From Vibrio sp. 99-8-1 (GTDB taxonomy: Bacteria > Pseudomonadota > Gammaproteobacteria > Enterobacterales > Vibrionaceae), in assembly GCF_013114595.1 (NCBI RefSeq), contig NZ_VTXE01000002.1, positions 62,001 to 126,000 on the forward strand: a stretch of 64,000 nt of DNA. Direction: 5' to 3'. The stretch's first letter is position 1, and each line of letters starts with the position of its first letter. The position numbers and the translations under genes are program-made. Of this stretch, positions 9,386 to 17,575 are shown piece after piece. The notes beneath the pieces are model-generated. The model was given only the letters and a program-made list of their open reading frames with translations. It made no database searches and was not told where the DNA came from.

Positions 9386-10258
9386 CTATCTCACATCTAA
9401 TCCAGCAAGTTGGTGCCAGTAACCGTTGCAGTGACGATTCTCTAACGCTTGTTTTTGTTTGCCATCTTCATTGGCTTTAAACTGATCAACCTTGCTAAAG
9501 GTATCCAAGCCTAGCGGACTTAAACGAACCACATCAACCAATCCTTTCATGCTGTCGAGGTCATTGATCAAGTTGTAACAGTAGCCAGATTGCGTCTGAA
9601 TACCGTTCAAATTAAAGACCGATTGCCCCTCCTGGCTTGCTACTTGCAAACCCGTTGGGTATTTAATACAGCAAGTTTCACACTCATCTTTAGGTCGGTT
9701 CTCTGCTCGTGCAGTGAAACAGCGAGCGGAGTAGGCTAGGGGAAGATAGCCGTGACTGAACACTTCAATTTCAAACTTATCTCTGATATTGAGCGAATCG
9801 CATTCTGTGGCGACTTGCGTTAACCATTCGCGAGAAAGTTCTACCGGCATACACCAGCGAATCATTCCTTGTTTTACAAATAAGCGTAAGGTTTGTGCAT
9901 TGTAGGCATTCACCGCAGGGCCAACAACGAAAGGGACTTTCTTCTCAGAAGCCAACTGTATCGCCGATACGTCGTTAGCTTCAATGGCAAACTCGCCATT
10001 GTCTATGTACTTTTTCATCGCACTGACTTCACTTGGCGCCTCAAGAAGTGCCATTGTAGAGAGGACCACTTGTTTTCCCGAAGCGGAAAGCTCTTTGGCG
10101 ATATCGAACCACTGTTTAGGTTTGATCAATCTGCGTTTTGAACATACGGCTTCCCCTAAGTAAATTATGTCGGCACTGGAGTGTTGTGCTTGCTGATAGA
10201 AGTCTTCAACATCCTGTTTCGGCCAGAAATAGAGAAGCGGGCCTAGTGCGTATTTCAT
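9386..10258 (-). CDS. ubiV: Ubiquinone biosynthesis protein UbiV (U32 family)
   Basis: UbiV and UbiU form a [4Fe-4S] heterodimer that, with UbiT, allows O2-independent ring hydroxylation in ubiquinone synthesis; the proteins were earlier annotated as U32 peptidases. The sequence has the conserved iron-sulfur cysteines: one in GEAVCSKRR and three in ARCFTARAENRPKDECETCC. The start giving MKYALGPLLYFWP matches the E. coli protein start (290 vs 292 aa). In-frame ATGs at 10270 and 10291 are alternatives, and the last would overlap ubiU. It lies just downstream of ubiU on the same strand and is surely co-transcribed. Confidence 0.95.
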   Translation of the reverse strand: MKYALGPLLYFWPKQDVEDFYQQAQHSSADIIYLGEAVCSKRRLIKPKQWFDIAKELSASGKQVVLSTMALLEAPSEVSAMKKYIDNGEFAIEANDVSAIQLASEKKVPFVVGPAVNAYNAQTLRLFVKQGMIRWCMPVELSREWLTQVATECDSLNIRDKFEIEVFSHGYLPLAYSARCFTARAENRPKDECETCCIKYPTGLQVASQEGQSVFNLNGIQTQSGYCYNLINDLDSMKGLVDVVRLSPLGLDTFSKVDQFKANEDGKQKQALENRHCNGYWHQLAGLDVR

Positions 10259-10281
10259 TTCATTTTCCATACTTAATTCCG

Positions 10282-11295
10282 TTACTGCCATTTACGGTGA
10301 TACGCACCGAGTGTTGTCTGGGTCCCTTCTGATACGTTTGCCAGTGCGTTGTCCCACTGAGCTTTAACTTGATAGCTATCAGGGTTGGCTAAATAGTGAT
10401 CGATGGCGGCTCGCCATGTTCTGGTGACCTGCTCTACGTAAGCCGGGCTTCGCTGTCTACCTTCAATTTTCACGGAAGCGACATTGGCAGCAAATAGTTC
10501 AGGCAACAAAGATAAGGTATTTAAACTCGTGGGTTCTTCTAGTGCATGAATGCGCTTGTCTTCTCCATCAACATGAAGATCAAAACGGCCTTTACACAGT
10601 GTTGGGTAGCCCGCATTTTCACCTGCTGAATAACGGTCAATTAATATGTCGTTTAGTCTCGACTCAAGTCCATCATCTGTCTCTTGCCAGCGAACGTATT
10701 TTGCCGGAGAACAGGCTCCAACCGTGTTGGGTGATTCTCCTGTCATGTAAGAAGAGAGGTAACACCGCCCTTCCGCCATAATGCATAGACTGCCAAAAGC
10801 AAACACTTCTAACTCTACATGGTCAGGAATGTTTCGCGACAGCTGTTTTACTTGATGGATGGAAAGCACTCTTGGCAGTACAACACGTTTAACGTTGAAA
10901 TTCTGATAGTAGTAGTCAATGGCGGCAATATTGGTTGCAGATGCTTGAACGGACAAGTGCAGTTCTAAATCTGGGTACTTACTGGCTGCGTACTCAAGAA
11001 TCGCAATATCGGCAACAATTAAAGCATCAACTCCCATTGATGCGGCATTATCAACCGCTTTTGTCCAGCGGTCAAAACCATCTGGATGAGCGAATGTATT
11101 TAAGGCAACGTGAAGTTTTCTGTTGTGATCGCGTATATATTCAACTGCGCGATCCAGTTTTTTTCCTGTGAAATTTAATCCGGCAAAATGACGCGCATTG
11201 GTATCATCCTTAAAACCGATATAGACAGCATCAGCACCACAATCTACTGCTGTTTTGAGGGCAGGCAAATTTCCCGCAGGACATAAAAGCTCCAT
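10282..11295 (-). CDS. ubiU: Ubiquinone biosynthesis protein UbiU (U32 family)
   Basis: UbiU is the partner of UbiV in the anaerobic ubiquinone pathway. The 337-aa protein starts MELLCPAGNLPALK, as in E. coli. It carries the U32 signature region EVFAFGSLCIMAEGRCYLSS and the GACSPAKYVRW and YPTLCKGRF segments that supply the four cluster cysteines. It ends with the conserved EGTQTTLGAYHRKWQ. In enterics ubiT is divergent and adjacent; here a 2-kb c-di-GMP gene lies between them. No clear FNR box was found in the 134 bases upstream. Confidence 0.96.
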   Translation of the reverse strand: MELLCPAGNLPALKTAVDCGADAVYIGFKDDTNARHFAGLNFTGKKLDRAVEYIRDHNRKLHVALNTFAHPDGFDRWTKAVDNAASMGVDALIVADIAILEYAASKYPDLELHLSVQASATNIAAIDYYYQNFNVKRVVLPRVLSIHQVKQLSRNIPDHVELEVFAFGSLCIMAEGRCYLSSYMTGESPNTVGACSPAKYVRWQETDDGLESRLNDILIDRYSAGENAGYPTLCKGRFDLHVDGEDKRIHALEEPTSLNTLSLLPELFAANVASVKIEGRQRSPAYVEQVTRTWRAAIDHYLANPDSYQVKAQWDNALANVSEGTQTTLGAYHRKWQ

Positions 11296-11429
11296 AAACT
11301 CAAACCATGTTATTTAAAGTCGTTTAGTGTTGGCATTTTATTGAGGATTCGTAACGGAAAAGTTGATGTAAGGCAGGTTTGGTTGACTCTGCCTTAGGAA
11401 AATTGAATATGTGCTGGAAAAATCGTCAA

Positions 11430-13466
11430 TTAGTTTTTATGTCGGCGGTTTTGTGCCAGTAATTCTTCGATTTCATGTTTAGGTTGTGGTCGATGAAAAT
11501 GAAAACCCTGAATAGAATGGCAGTTCAAATTGGACAATAAGGTGGCTTGCTGGCGAGTCTCTACCCCTTCAGCGACAACAGAGAGATCCAAAGAGCGCCC
11601 TAAGTTTATGATATTTTCAATGACCGTCACCTGCTTTGGTAGCTTATCAATATCGTTGATAAAGGCTCTGTCGATTTTGAGCTCATCAATAGGGAATCTC
11701 GCCAAATAAGAGAGTGACGAGTAGCCCGTACCAAAGTCATCAATGGAGAGAGCAAAACCTAGTTTTTTGATGGCGTTTAGCATTTGTAGTGTGTGCTCAC
11801 TATCACTCATCACCGCACTTTCGGTCAACTCAAAGGTGATGCAACTTGGGTCTAGCTCTGTGGTACGCAGTAGTTTTTCCATATAATCAATAAGCTTTGG
11901 ATTACCAAACTGCTCTGGAGATAAATTAATGGCGACTCTACCGGGCAAAATACCTTGAATTTTCCAGCGTTTAACCGTGGTGAATACCTCCCGCATTACC
12001 GAGCGGCCTAAGTGCTCAATAAGCCCGGCTCTTTCTGCGACAGGGATAAACGCACCTGGACTAATATAGCCCTCAATCGGGTGCTTCCAGCGAACCAGCG
12101 CTTCTGCACCATTAATGCTGAAATCACGAGCATTAACTTTAGGTTGGTACCAAACTTCTAACCCATTCTGCTGCAAGGCTTTTTGTAACTCAATCTCTAG
12201 CCATAAGCGCATGCGAGCTTCTTTGTTCATTTGATCATGGTAATTAATTAATCGGTTACGACCACGATCTTTTGCTTCATACATGGCAGTATCAGCATTT
12301 TGTAGCAACACTCGCGCATCGTTACCATCTCTCGGATAACTGACAGCGCCAATAGAACAGGCTAACCGCTTGCTAAAGTGGTGAAGGTCAAACGGTTGAT
12401 TAATTAAAGAGATGATTTTTTCCGATAAGGATTCTGCCGCTTTGTTGTGCTCTGGATTTGGCACGATCAGTCCAAACTCATCACCACCAAGGTGACCAAG
12501 AATCGCTTCTGCCGGTAGCAACCGTTGCAAGCGTGCTGAGACTTCTTTGATGACTTTATCACCAATATGATGACCAAGAGAGTCATTGATATTTTTGAAA
12601 TTATCAATGTCTAGATACAACATGACCAAAGGGGTTTCGTTGTCGATAAAGTGCTCTAAACGTCGAGTGAAGCCAAATCGGTTATACAGTTTCGTTAAAG
12701 AGTCGTAATGAGAGTCGTGTTTATCGTCAGGAACGCCGCCAACCTCACTATCTGCATCTTCAATGATGATGATTTGTGACTGGTTACCTAGAACCGTAAT
12801 TTTGTCTGCTCTCAGGGTTACTTTTCGTTCAACGCCACAACGAGCACCGGTTAAGCAGGTGATGATCTCTTTCTCTAAAATTGACGATAAAGAGCGAGCA
12901 AATACGGTCTTGGTTTTTTCATCAATAAATAATCGACTGATCTGTTCTCCAAGCAACTCTTCATTTTCGTTAAAACCGAGCAAACGAACGGCCATCGGAT
13001 TAGCCGAAATAATCGTGTCATTTTCAATCAGTATGAGGCCATCAGGAAGCAGTTCAGATAAAACAGAAAACTTACTTTCAGACTCTTCTAAAGATTTGGC
13101 GATAATCTGTTTTTCGGAAGTGTCGATAGCATGAAAGGTTATCGATTCTACATTATCATCAATGATGATAGGGGAAACACTAAAATGCAGGCTGGTTTCG
13201 TGTTCATCGTCGTTTAAAATGATTTCTGCTTCGACATTTTCACCCTGAAGGGCTTTATCATAGAAAGGCTTTAGCGATTGATAAAATTTATCACCGAGCA
13301 CTAAAGAGTCATTCATGCCAACTAGCTCGTTTTTAGACAGTCCCGCGATTTCACAATAACGCTGGTTAACGTTACTGTAGTTGTGTTGTTTGTCTAAAAT
13401 GGCAAAGAGAAACGGACTGCTGTCAGTCAGTTTGGCAAACCATTGTTGTAACTGCGTTGTTGGCAT
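11430..13466 (-). CDS. PAS-PAS-GGDEF-EAL cyclic-di-GMP protein
   Basis: This is a 678-aa cytosolic protein with no transmembrane segment. PAS-like sensor regions lie at about residues 10-120 and 130-235. A diguanylate cyclase domain has an intact GGDEF (residues 327-331). A phosphodiesterase domain has an intact EAL (455-457), a DDFGTGYSSL loop and KIDRAF. The inhibitory I-site RxxD expected five residues before GGDEF is absent. Both active sites look competent, so net synthesis or breakdown of c-di-GMP cannot be decided; tandem proteins of this layout are often net phosphodiesterases. It sits between ubiU and ubiT. A PAS link to redox or respiratory state would be logical but is inference. 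Confidence 0.93.
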   Translation of the reverse strand: MPTTQLQQWFAKLTDSSPFLFAILDKQHNYSNVNQRYCEIAGLSKNELVGMNDSLVLGDKFYQSLKPFYDKALQGENVEAEIILNDDEHETSLHFSVSPIIIDDNVESITFHAIDTSEKQIIAKSLEESESKFSVLSELLPDGLILIENDTIISANPMAVRLLGFNENEELLGEQISRLFIDEKTKTVFARSLSSILEKEIITCLTGARCGVERKVTLRADKITVLGNQSQIIIIEDADSEVGGVPDDKHDSHYDSLTKLYNRFGFTRRLEHFIDNETPLVMLYLDIDNFKNINDSLGHHIGDKVIKEVSARLQRLLPAEAILGHLGGDEFGLIVPNPEHNKAAESLSEKIISLINQPFDLHHFSKRLACSIGAVSYPRDGNDARVLLQNADTAMYEAKDRGRNRLINYHDQMNKEARMRLWLEIELQKALQQNGLEVWYQPKVNARDFSINGAEALVRWKHPIEGYISPGAFIPVAERAGLIEHLGRSVMREVFTTVKRWKIQGILPGRVAINLSPEQFGNPKLIDYMEKLLRTTELDPSCITFELTESAVMSDSEHTLQMLNAIKKLGFALSIDDFGTGYSSLSYLARFPIDELKIDRAFINDIDKLPKQVTVIENIINLGRSLDLSVVAEGVETRQQATLLSNLNCHSIQGFHFHRPQPKHEIEELLAQNRRHKN

Positions 13467-13656
13467 TAAAATTCTACCGATTTCATACTAAATATGTTGC
13501 TTATTTTATAAACTATAGCCTGATAACTATAACCTTGATACATCAGATGTGAAAGCTATCAGTATTATAGCGATTCTTTTTTGATACATAACAGGAATTC
13601 TGATGCGATATCCACTATTATGGCGAAACGACAAAACAAGGTAACGGATATTTAGT

Positions 13657-14184
13657 GTGTTAAACAAGATTCGAACCCATTTAGTGCAAAATGCTGCACA
13701 ATTTTTGAGATCTCCAGTCCAATTATTACCGAATGCCATACAAAATAAAGCATTGCTGGAAGGACTTAAGCAGGTTTTCCGTGATTCACTAGAAGACGGT
13801 GATTTTGAGTTTCTTGAAGACAAATGGTTAAAAGTATCCATTAGCGACTTATCACTTGATTGGTTTATTAGCTACCAAGATGAGAAGCTTTTGGTTTCTG
13901 AATCCGTTGAACAGTATGATGTGAGCTTTTGCGGTAACTTAAATGATTTGGTATTGATTGCCGGTCGAAAAGAAGACCCTGATACGTTATTTTTTCAACG
14001 ACGCTTAAGCATTGAAGGAGACACTGAATTGGGTTTGGAAGTGAAAAACTTGATGGATAGTGTGGACTTAGATGCCCTTCCGAAAGGGTTGACTCTATTG
14101 CTGAATCAGTTGGCCGACTTTGTGTATAAAGGTGTTCACCCAGAACTAACCAATGATGGAGCCACAAATGCTTATCAGAACTGA
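13657..14184 (+). CDS. ubiT: Ubiquinone anaerobic biosynthesis accessory factor UbiT (SCP2 domain)
   Basis: UbiT is an SCP2 lipid-binding protein that works with UbiU/UbiV in O2-independent ubiquinone synthesis, probably holding polyprenyl intermediates. The 175-aa protein matches E. coli UbiT (YhbT) through ARKEDPDTLFFQRRL-type and EGDTELGLEVKNLMD motifs. The start codon is GTG (MLNKIRTHL; E. coli MLDKLRS), with only a weak ribosome-binding site. It ends 17 bases inside yhbS, suggesting coupled translation. It is divergent from the ubiU-side genes. Confidence 0.94.
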   Translation: MLNKIRTHLVQNAAQFLRSPVQLLPNAIQNKALLEGLKQVFRDSLEDGDFEFLEDKWLKVSISDLSLDWFISYQDEKLLVSESVEQYDVSFCGNLNDLVLIAGRKEDPDTLFFQRRLSIEGDTELGLEVKNLMDSVDLDALPKGLTLLLNQLADFVYKGVHPELTNDGATNAYQN

Positions 14185-14671
14185 AGCGCCAGCAGACATT
14201 CTGCCAATTAATAGTCTATTAGAGGCCGCGTTTGATACGGATGCGGAAGCTAAACTGGTTATGTCACTGCGTGAGAATAGCCGTTTTACCCTATCGCTTG
14301 TTGCATGCAGTGATGAAGGTGAAATCATTGCGCACCTGCTGTTTACTCCTATATTGATCGATGGTGAAGATATTGGTTGGCAGGGAATGGCGCCAGTGGC
14401 TGTTAAGGCTGAATATCGGAAACAAGGCATTGCAGGCAAGTTGATTAGAGAAGGTTTTGACTCTCTATTTGAGTTAGGTTACCCCGCCTGTTCGGTTTTA
14501 GGCGATCCTGCATTCTATGGTCGTTTTGGCTTTGTTGATGCAGAGAGCTATAACATGCATTGTCGCTGGGATGTTCCTCAAGGGTACTTTCAAATGATCG
14601 AGTTAGCGGAAGGTACTTGCCAAGGCAAACAAGGTTTAATTGAGTATTGTCCGGAATTTTCAGAGCTTTAG
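14168..14671 (+). CDS. yhbS: GNAT acetyltransferase YhbS
   Basis: This is a 167-aa GNAT-fold N-acetyltransferase. The acetyl-CoA pyrophosphate loop is seen as RKQGIAGKLI, and the family feature LGDPAFYGRFGF is present. It aligns with E. coli YhbS from the first residue (MLIRTEAP; E. coli MLIRVEIP), which fixes the ATG at 14168 rather than 14153. The start overlaps the ubiT stop region, with GGAG just upstream. The substrate in this genus is not known. Confidence 0.9.
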   Translation: MLIRTEAPADILPINSLLEAAFDTDAEAKLVMSLRENSRFTLSLVACSDEGEIIAHLLFTPILIDGEDIGWQGMAPVAVKAEYRKQGIAGKLIREGFDSLFELGYPACSVLGDPAFYGRFGFVDAESYNMHCRWDVPQGYFQMIELAEGTCQGKQGLIEYCPEFSEL

Positions 14672-14673
14672 TT

Positions 14674-15075
14674 ATGTTATCAAGTGAGGCGGAATATCTG
14701 CAAGAAATGGGAATCAGTCGCTGGGATGTTATTCATCCTCAACGACTTGAAGGCTATCATGCAGAGTCAATAGTATTACCAGAAGAGTGCAAATTACTGC
14801 TTGTATCCGCAGTAAAGCCAAAAGGTGAACTAGCAGAGCTGTTTGAACGGGTGTTAAAAAGTATGGGACTGACTTTAGATCAGTCATTGCATCTATTCCC
14901 TAACCAGATGCCCTATTTAGGCAAACAGTCACTTGACTGGATTTGGTTTTCCGGAGGGGAAGCCATTGAACTAGAAGGGGTAAACCTTATTAGTTCCCCA
15001 TTATTAGCTGACATTCAAGGAAACACTCAACAGAGACGCCAGTTATGGCAACAAATTTGTAAATATGACCATTAA
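14674..15075 (+). CDS. holD: DNA polymerase III psi subunit HolD
   Basis: Psi bridges the clamp loader to chi and, through chi, to SSB. The 133-aa protein has the weakly conserved but recognisable psi pattern: LQEMGISRWDVIHPQRL at the N-terminus (E. coli LQQLGITQWSLRRP), SLEGAQ-like ELEGVNLISSPLL and C-terminal LWQQICKYDH (E. coli LWQQICTYEH). The ATG at 14674, two bases after yhbS, is preferred over a TTG at 14647. It overlaps rimI, as in other gammaproteobacteria. Confidence 0.92.
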   Translation: MLSSEAEYLQEMGISRWDVIHPQRLEGYHAESIVLPEECKLLLVSAVKPKGELAELFERVLKSMGLTLDQSLHLFPNQMPYLGKQSLDWIWFSGGEAIELEGVNLISSPLLADIQGNTQQRRQLWQQICKYDH

Positions 15076-15511
15076 TATCTCCCCTTTAGCCGAGTCGCAT
15101 CTAGATGCGGTTTGGCGTATTGAACAGACCGCCCATTCACATCCTTGGACACAATCCATGATTAATAATCTCAATAGCCGTGGTGCCTGTCACTATGCGC
15201 TGCTGGATGGTGAACAGTTGATTGGCTATTTTTATGCGCAAAATATTGTGGGGGAAGTGACTCTACTAAATGTGGCGGTGGATCCCTTGTTACATGGTAA
15301 AGGGTTTGGACGTTGCTTAATGGAGCATTTTCTCGACATTTGCCAAAACGCTAAAGCAGATAGTGCATGGCTGGAAGTAAGAGAAAGCAATAACAAAGCA
15401 TTTCAGTTGTATGAATCGCTTGGGTTTAATGAAGTTGATCGACGAGTAAATTATTACCCATGTAAACAGGGTAAAGAAGATGCCATTATTATGAGTTACC
15501 TGTTTTTTTAG
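15065..15511 (+). CDS. rimI: Ribosomal protein S18-alanine N-acetyltransferase RimI
   Basis: RimI acetylates the N-terminal alanine of ribosomal protein S18. The 148-aa GNAT protein has the acetyl-CoA loop HGKGFGRCLM, the LEVRESNNKAFQLYESLGF signature and a C-terminal RRVNYYP. It overlaps the holD 3' end by 11 bases, the standard holD-rimI pair. In many vibrios prfC follows soon after; here about 10 kb of accessory genes intervene. Confidence 0.96.
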   Translation: MTINISPLAESHLDAVWRIEQTAHSHPWTQSMINNLNSRGACHYALLDGEQLIGYFYAQNIVGEVTLLNVAVDPLLHGKGFGRCLMEHFLDICQNAKADSAWLEVRESNNKAFQLYESLGFNEVDRRVNYYPCKQGKEDAIIMSYLFF

Positions 15512-15549
15512 CTTTAGAATCATCGCGAAAGGTCAACAGACCCTAGTAA

Positions 15550-15583
15550 TTGACATATTATTTAATGATAATAGCATTATCAT
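15550..15583 (+). promoter_or_regulatory. Promoter and operator-like palindrome before the ribbon-helix-helix gene
   Basis: A consensus TTGACA lies at 15550-15555. The 8-3-8 palindrome ATGATAAT-AGC-ATTATCAT at 15565-15583 covers the likely -10 (CATTAT, spacer 19). A 17-base core, AATGATAATRGCATTAT, recurs before the sulP gene. A metal-type (Fur-like) or RHH repressor site is possible. Confidence 0.5.
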
Positions 15584-15611
15584 CTTTTTCTGAACTAGAG
15601 AACCATGAGTT

Positions 15612-15803
15612 ATGGAAACAAAAAGCGCAAGATTGACGGTACTAATTGACCCAAATAAGAAGCAAGCCTTAGAGCAACTCTGTGCCACTCAAGACGTGAC
15701 GCCTTCTCAAGTCGTTAGACAGTTAATTCGTGATTATTTGGATAAACATGGTGTTGATTATGGTTTGCCAACACAGGTTAAGAATCCGAAAGTAAGCAAC
15801 TAA
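15612..15803 (+). CDS. Small ribbon-helix-helix (CopG-like) protein
   Basis: This is a 63-aa protein. An N-terminal beta strand (SARLTVLIDPNKKQALEQL) and two helices (TPSQVVRQLIRDYLDKHG) fit the ribbon-helix-helix DNA-binding fold. No toxin partner lies next to it. Its last 26 bases overlap the 3' end of the convergent sulP gene. The palindrome in front of it is repeated in front of sulP, so it may control both genes; this is inference. Confidence 0.75.
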   Translation: METKSARLTVLIDPNKKQALEQLCATQDVTPSQVVRQLIRDYLDKHGVDYGLPTQVKNPKVSN

Positions 15804-17421
15804 CCGCTGAATTTACATCGCTAAAGTAGTTTGTTTCACCCAATAGGCAAATTATCTCTGCTTTAGCTAATTTCCCCGCCACTCTATTGTTTGCTCCTGC
15901 TAGCACAACTTTAATATGACGTTTTTGCAGCGCGATGATGCTGTTTTCAAGTGCTTGCAATCCAGTGATATCCATAAAAGGAACTCTGTGTAAGTCGATT
16001 ACAACTGTTTTCGGGTCGGTATGTGTGTCCGCTAGGGCATGATCAAATTTATCTACCGCGGCAAAGAAAAATGGCCCATCTAGAGTAAAAATTATCATAT
16101 CTTCAGGAACAGCGTTGATTCCTAATTTGGTCAGGGATGAATCTAAACTAACTGAGGAGGATCGCGTAACTTGAACGCTACTCGCCATGCGTCTTAAAAA
16201 GTGCAAAGTTGCGAGTATTACGCCAATATTGACCGCGACAACGAGATCGGAAAAAACCGTCAAGCTAAAGGTGATTAGCAAGATCACAACATCAGCACGA
16301 GGAGCCTGTTTAACCATTCGGATAAAGTGGCCGGCCTCGCTCATGTTCCAAGCCACAACAAATAGGATAGCAGCGAGGGTTGCCAAAGGAATATGTACCG
16401 CTAATGGAGCAAGGACCAGCAAGATGAGAATCAACGTGATTGAGTGAATGATACCTGAAAGGGGACTATTACCACCATTTCTGATGTTGGTTGCTGTTCG
16501 AGCAATGGCGCCTGTTGCAGCAAACCCGCCAAATAGAGGCGCAATAATGTTTGCTAACCCTTGTCCAATGAGTTCTTGGTTAGAGTTATGTTTTGTACCA
16601 GCCATACCGTCAGCGACAACAGCAGAGAGAAGAGATTCAATGGAACCCAGCATAGCGATAGTAAATGCTGGACCAATTAACTGAATAATCTGCTTCCCTT
16701 CTATCTCGGGAAAAGAAAACTCTGGTAAACCTTGTGGTATTCCTCCAAATGCACTGCCAATGGTTTTTATTGTTTCGAACTGAAATAGATACTGAATGAC
16801 AGTCGCAAAGACCAGCGCAACCAAAGGCCCTGGTACTTTTCTAATTAGCGGTATTCGATTGCTGTAAATGACCAATAGTAGAGAGGTGATCGCTAGCAAG
16901 GTCGTGGCTGAGTCGAACAGTGGTAACGCTTTGAATAATAACATGAGTCGTTCATGGAAAAACTCAGCGGAGACGGAAGGTAGACCAAAAAAATCTTGCC
17001 ACTGACCCACCCAAATAGTGACGCCAATACCTGATGTAAAGCCAATGATTACCGGAGCAGGGATAAATTTAATGACCGTGCCCATTTTTGCAAAGCCAAA
17101 CAGTAGCAAGATGACCCCAGCCATCATGGTGGCTATCTGTAAGCCTGTGATGCCATATTTACTGGTAATGACTGATAGAACGACAATAAATGCCCCGGTA
17201 GGACCCGCAATTTGAACTCTGCTTCCGCCAAATAGAGAGACACAAATAGCGGCAATGATCGAAGTATAAATACCTTGCTCAGGTTTAGCCCCAGAAGCAA
17301 TAGCGAATGCCATTCCAAGAGGGAGCGCGACCACACCAACAATAACACCGGAAATGAGATTGCGAATCCAGAATTTCTTGCTTAATAAATGGTTTTGTTG
17401 GGCTTCGATGATAGCAAACAC
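15778..17421 (-). CDS. SulP-family anion transporter with STAS domain
   Basis: SulP (SLC26-like) proteins carry sulfate, bicarbonate or other anions across the inner membrane. The 547-aa protein has about 12-14 hydrophobic segments, the signature GLYTS-like QGIYTSIIAAICVSLFGGS and GPTGAF motifs, and a C-terminal STAS domain (about residues 430-545) with VVIDLHRVPFMDITGLQAL. The start is GTG. The anion cannot be assigned, and no carbonic anhydrase or sulfur gene is adjacent. The convergent small RHH gene overlaps its 3' end. Confidence 0.92.
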   Translation of the reverse strand: MFAIIEAQQNHLLSKKFWIRNLISGVIVGVVALPLGMAFAIASGAKPEQGIYTSIIAAICVSLFGGSRVQIAGPTGAFIVVLSVITSKYGITGLQIATMMAGVILLLFGFAKMGTVIKFIPAPVIIGFTSGIGVTIWVGQWQDFFGLPSVSAEFFHERLMLLFKALPLFDSATTLLAITSLLLVIYSNRIPLIRKVPGPLVALVFATVIQYLFQFETIKTIGSAFGGIPQGLPEFSFPEIEGKQIIQLIGPAFTIAMLGSIESLLSAVVADGMAGTKHNSNQELIGQGLANIIAPLFGGFAATGAIARTATNIRNGGNSPLSGIIHSITLILILLVLAPLAVHIPLATLAAILFVVAWNMSEAGHFIRMVKQAPRADVVILLITFSLTVFSDLVVAVNIGVILATLHFLRRMASSVQVTRSSSVSLDSSLTKLGINAVPEDMIIFTLDGPFFFAAVDKFDHALADTHTDPKTVVIDLHRVPFMDITGLQALENSIIALQKRHIKVVLAGANNRVAGKLAKAEIICLLGETNYFSDVNSAVSCLLSDS

Positions 17422-17444
17422 AGCTTATACTCAAGTGCTAATTA

Positions 17445-17462
17445 AATGATAATGGCATTATA
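17445..17462 (-). promoter_or_regulatory. sulP promoter -10 inside a palindrome shared with the RHH gene
   Basis: Plus-strand AATGATAATGGCATTAT (17445-17461) matches the element at 15564-15580 in 16 of 17 bases. On the minus strand a perfect TATAAT (17462-17457) overlaps it, with a poor -35 (CTGGCT) 17 bases further upstream. A repressor bound here would block sulP. Confidence 0.5.
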
Positions 17463-17575
17463 ATGATATGGTAATAATTAGCCAGAAAGATCATTTGCAA
17501 CAGAGAAAATAAGTAAAATAACGGCGACGTGGAGAGAGTCGCCGTCATTTATGAAGAATGAGTAGAAGAAAGAGG

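Noticed and set aside
11369..11396. TAAGGCAG...CTGCCTTA repeat between ubiU and the GGDEF-EAL gene
   Set aside because: An 8-bp stem with a 12-nt loop and no adjacent T run in the transcribed direction, so it is not listed as a terminator.
13467..13656. FNR box for the ubiUVT genes
   Set aside because: TTGAT-AC-ATCAG near 13540 has a 2-base spacer instead of 4, and no proper TTGAT-N4-ATCAA was found upstream of ubiU either.
15564..15583. Palindrome read as a classical Fur box
   Set aside because: Arms resemble the 7-1-7 Fur pattern but the spacer is 3, and SulP is not a usual Fur target. Kept as an unassigned operator-like site instead.
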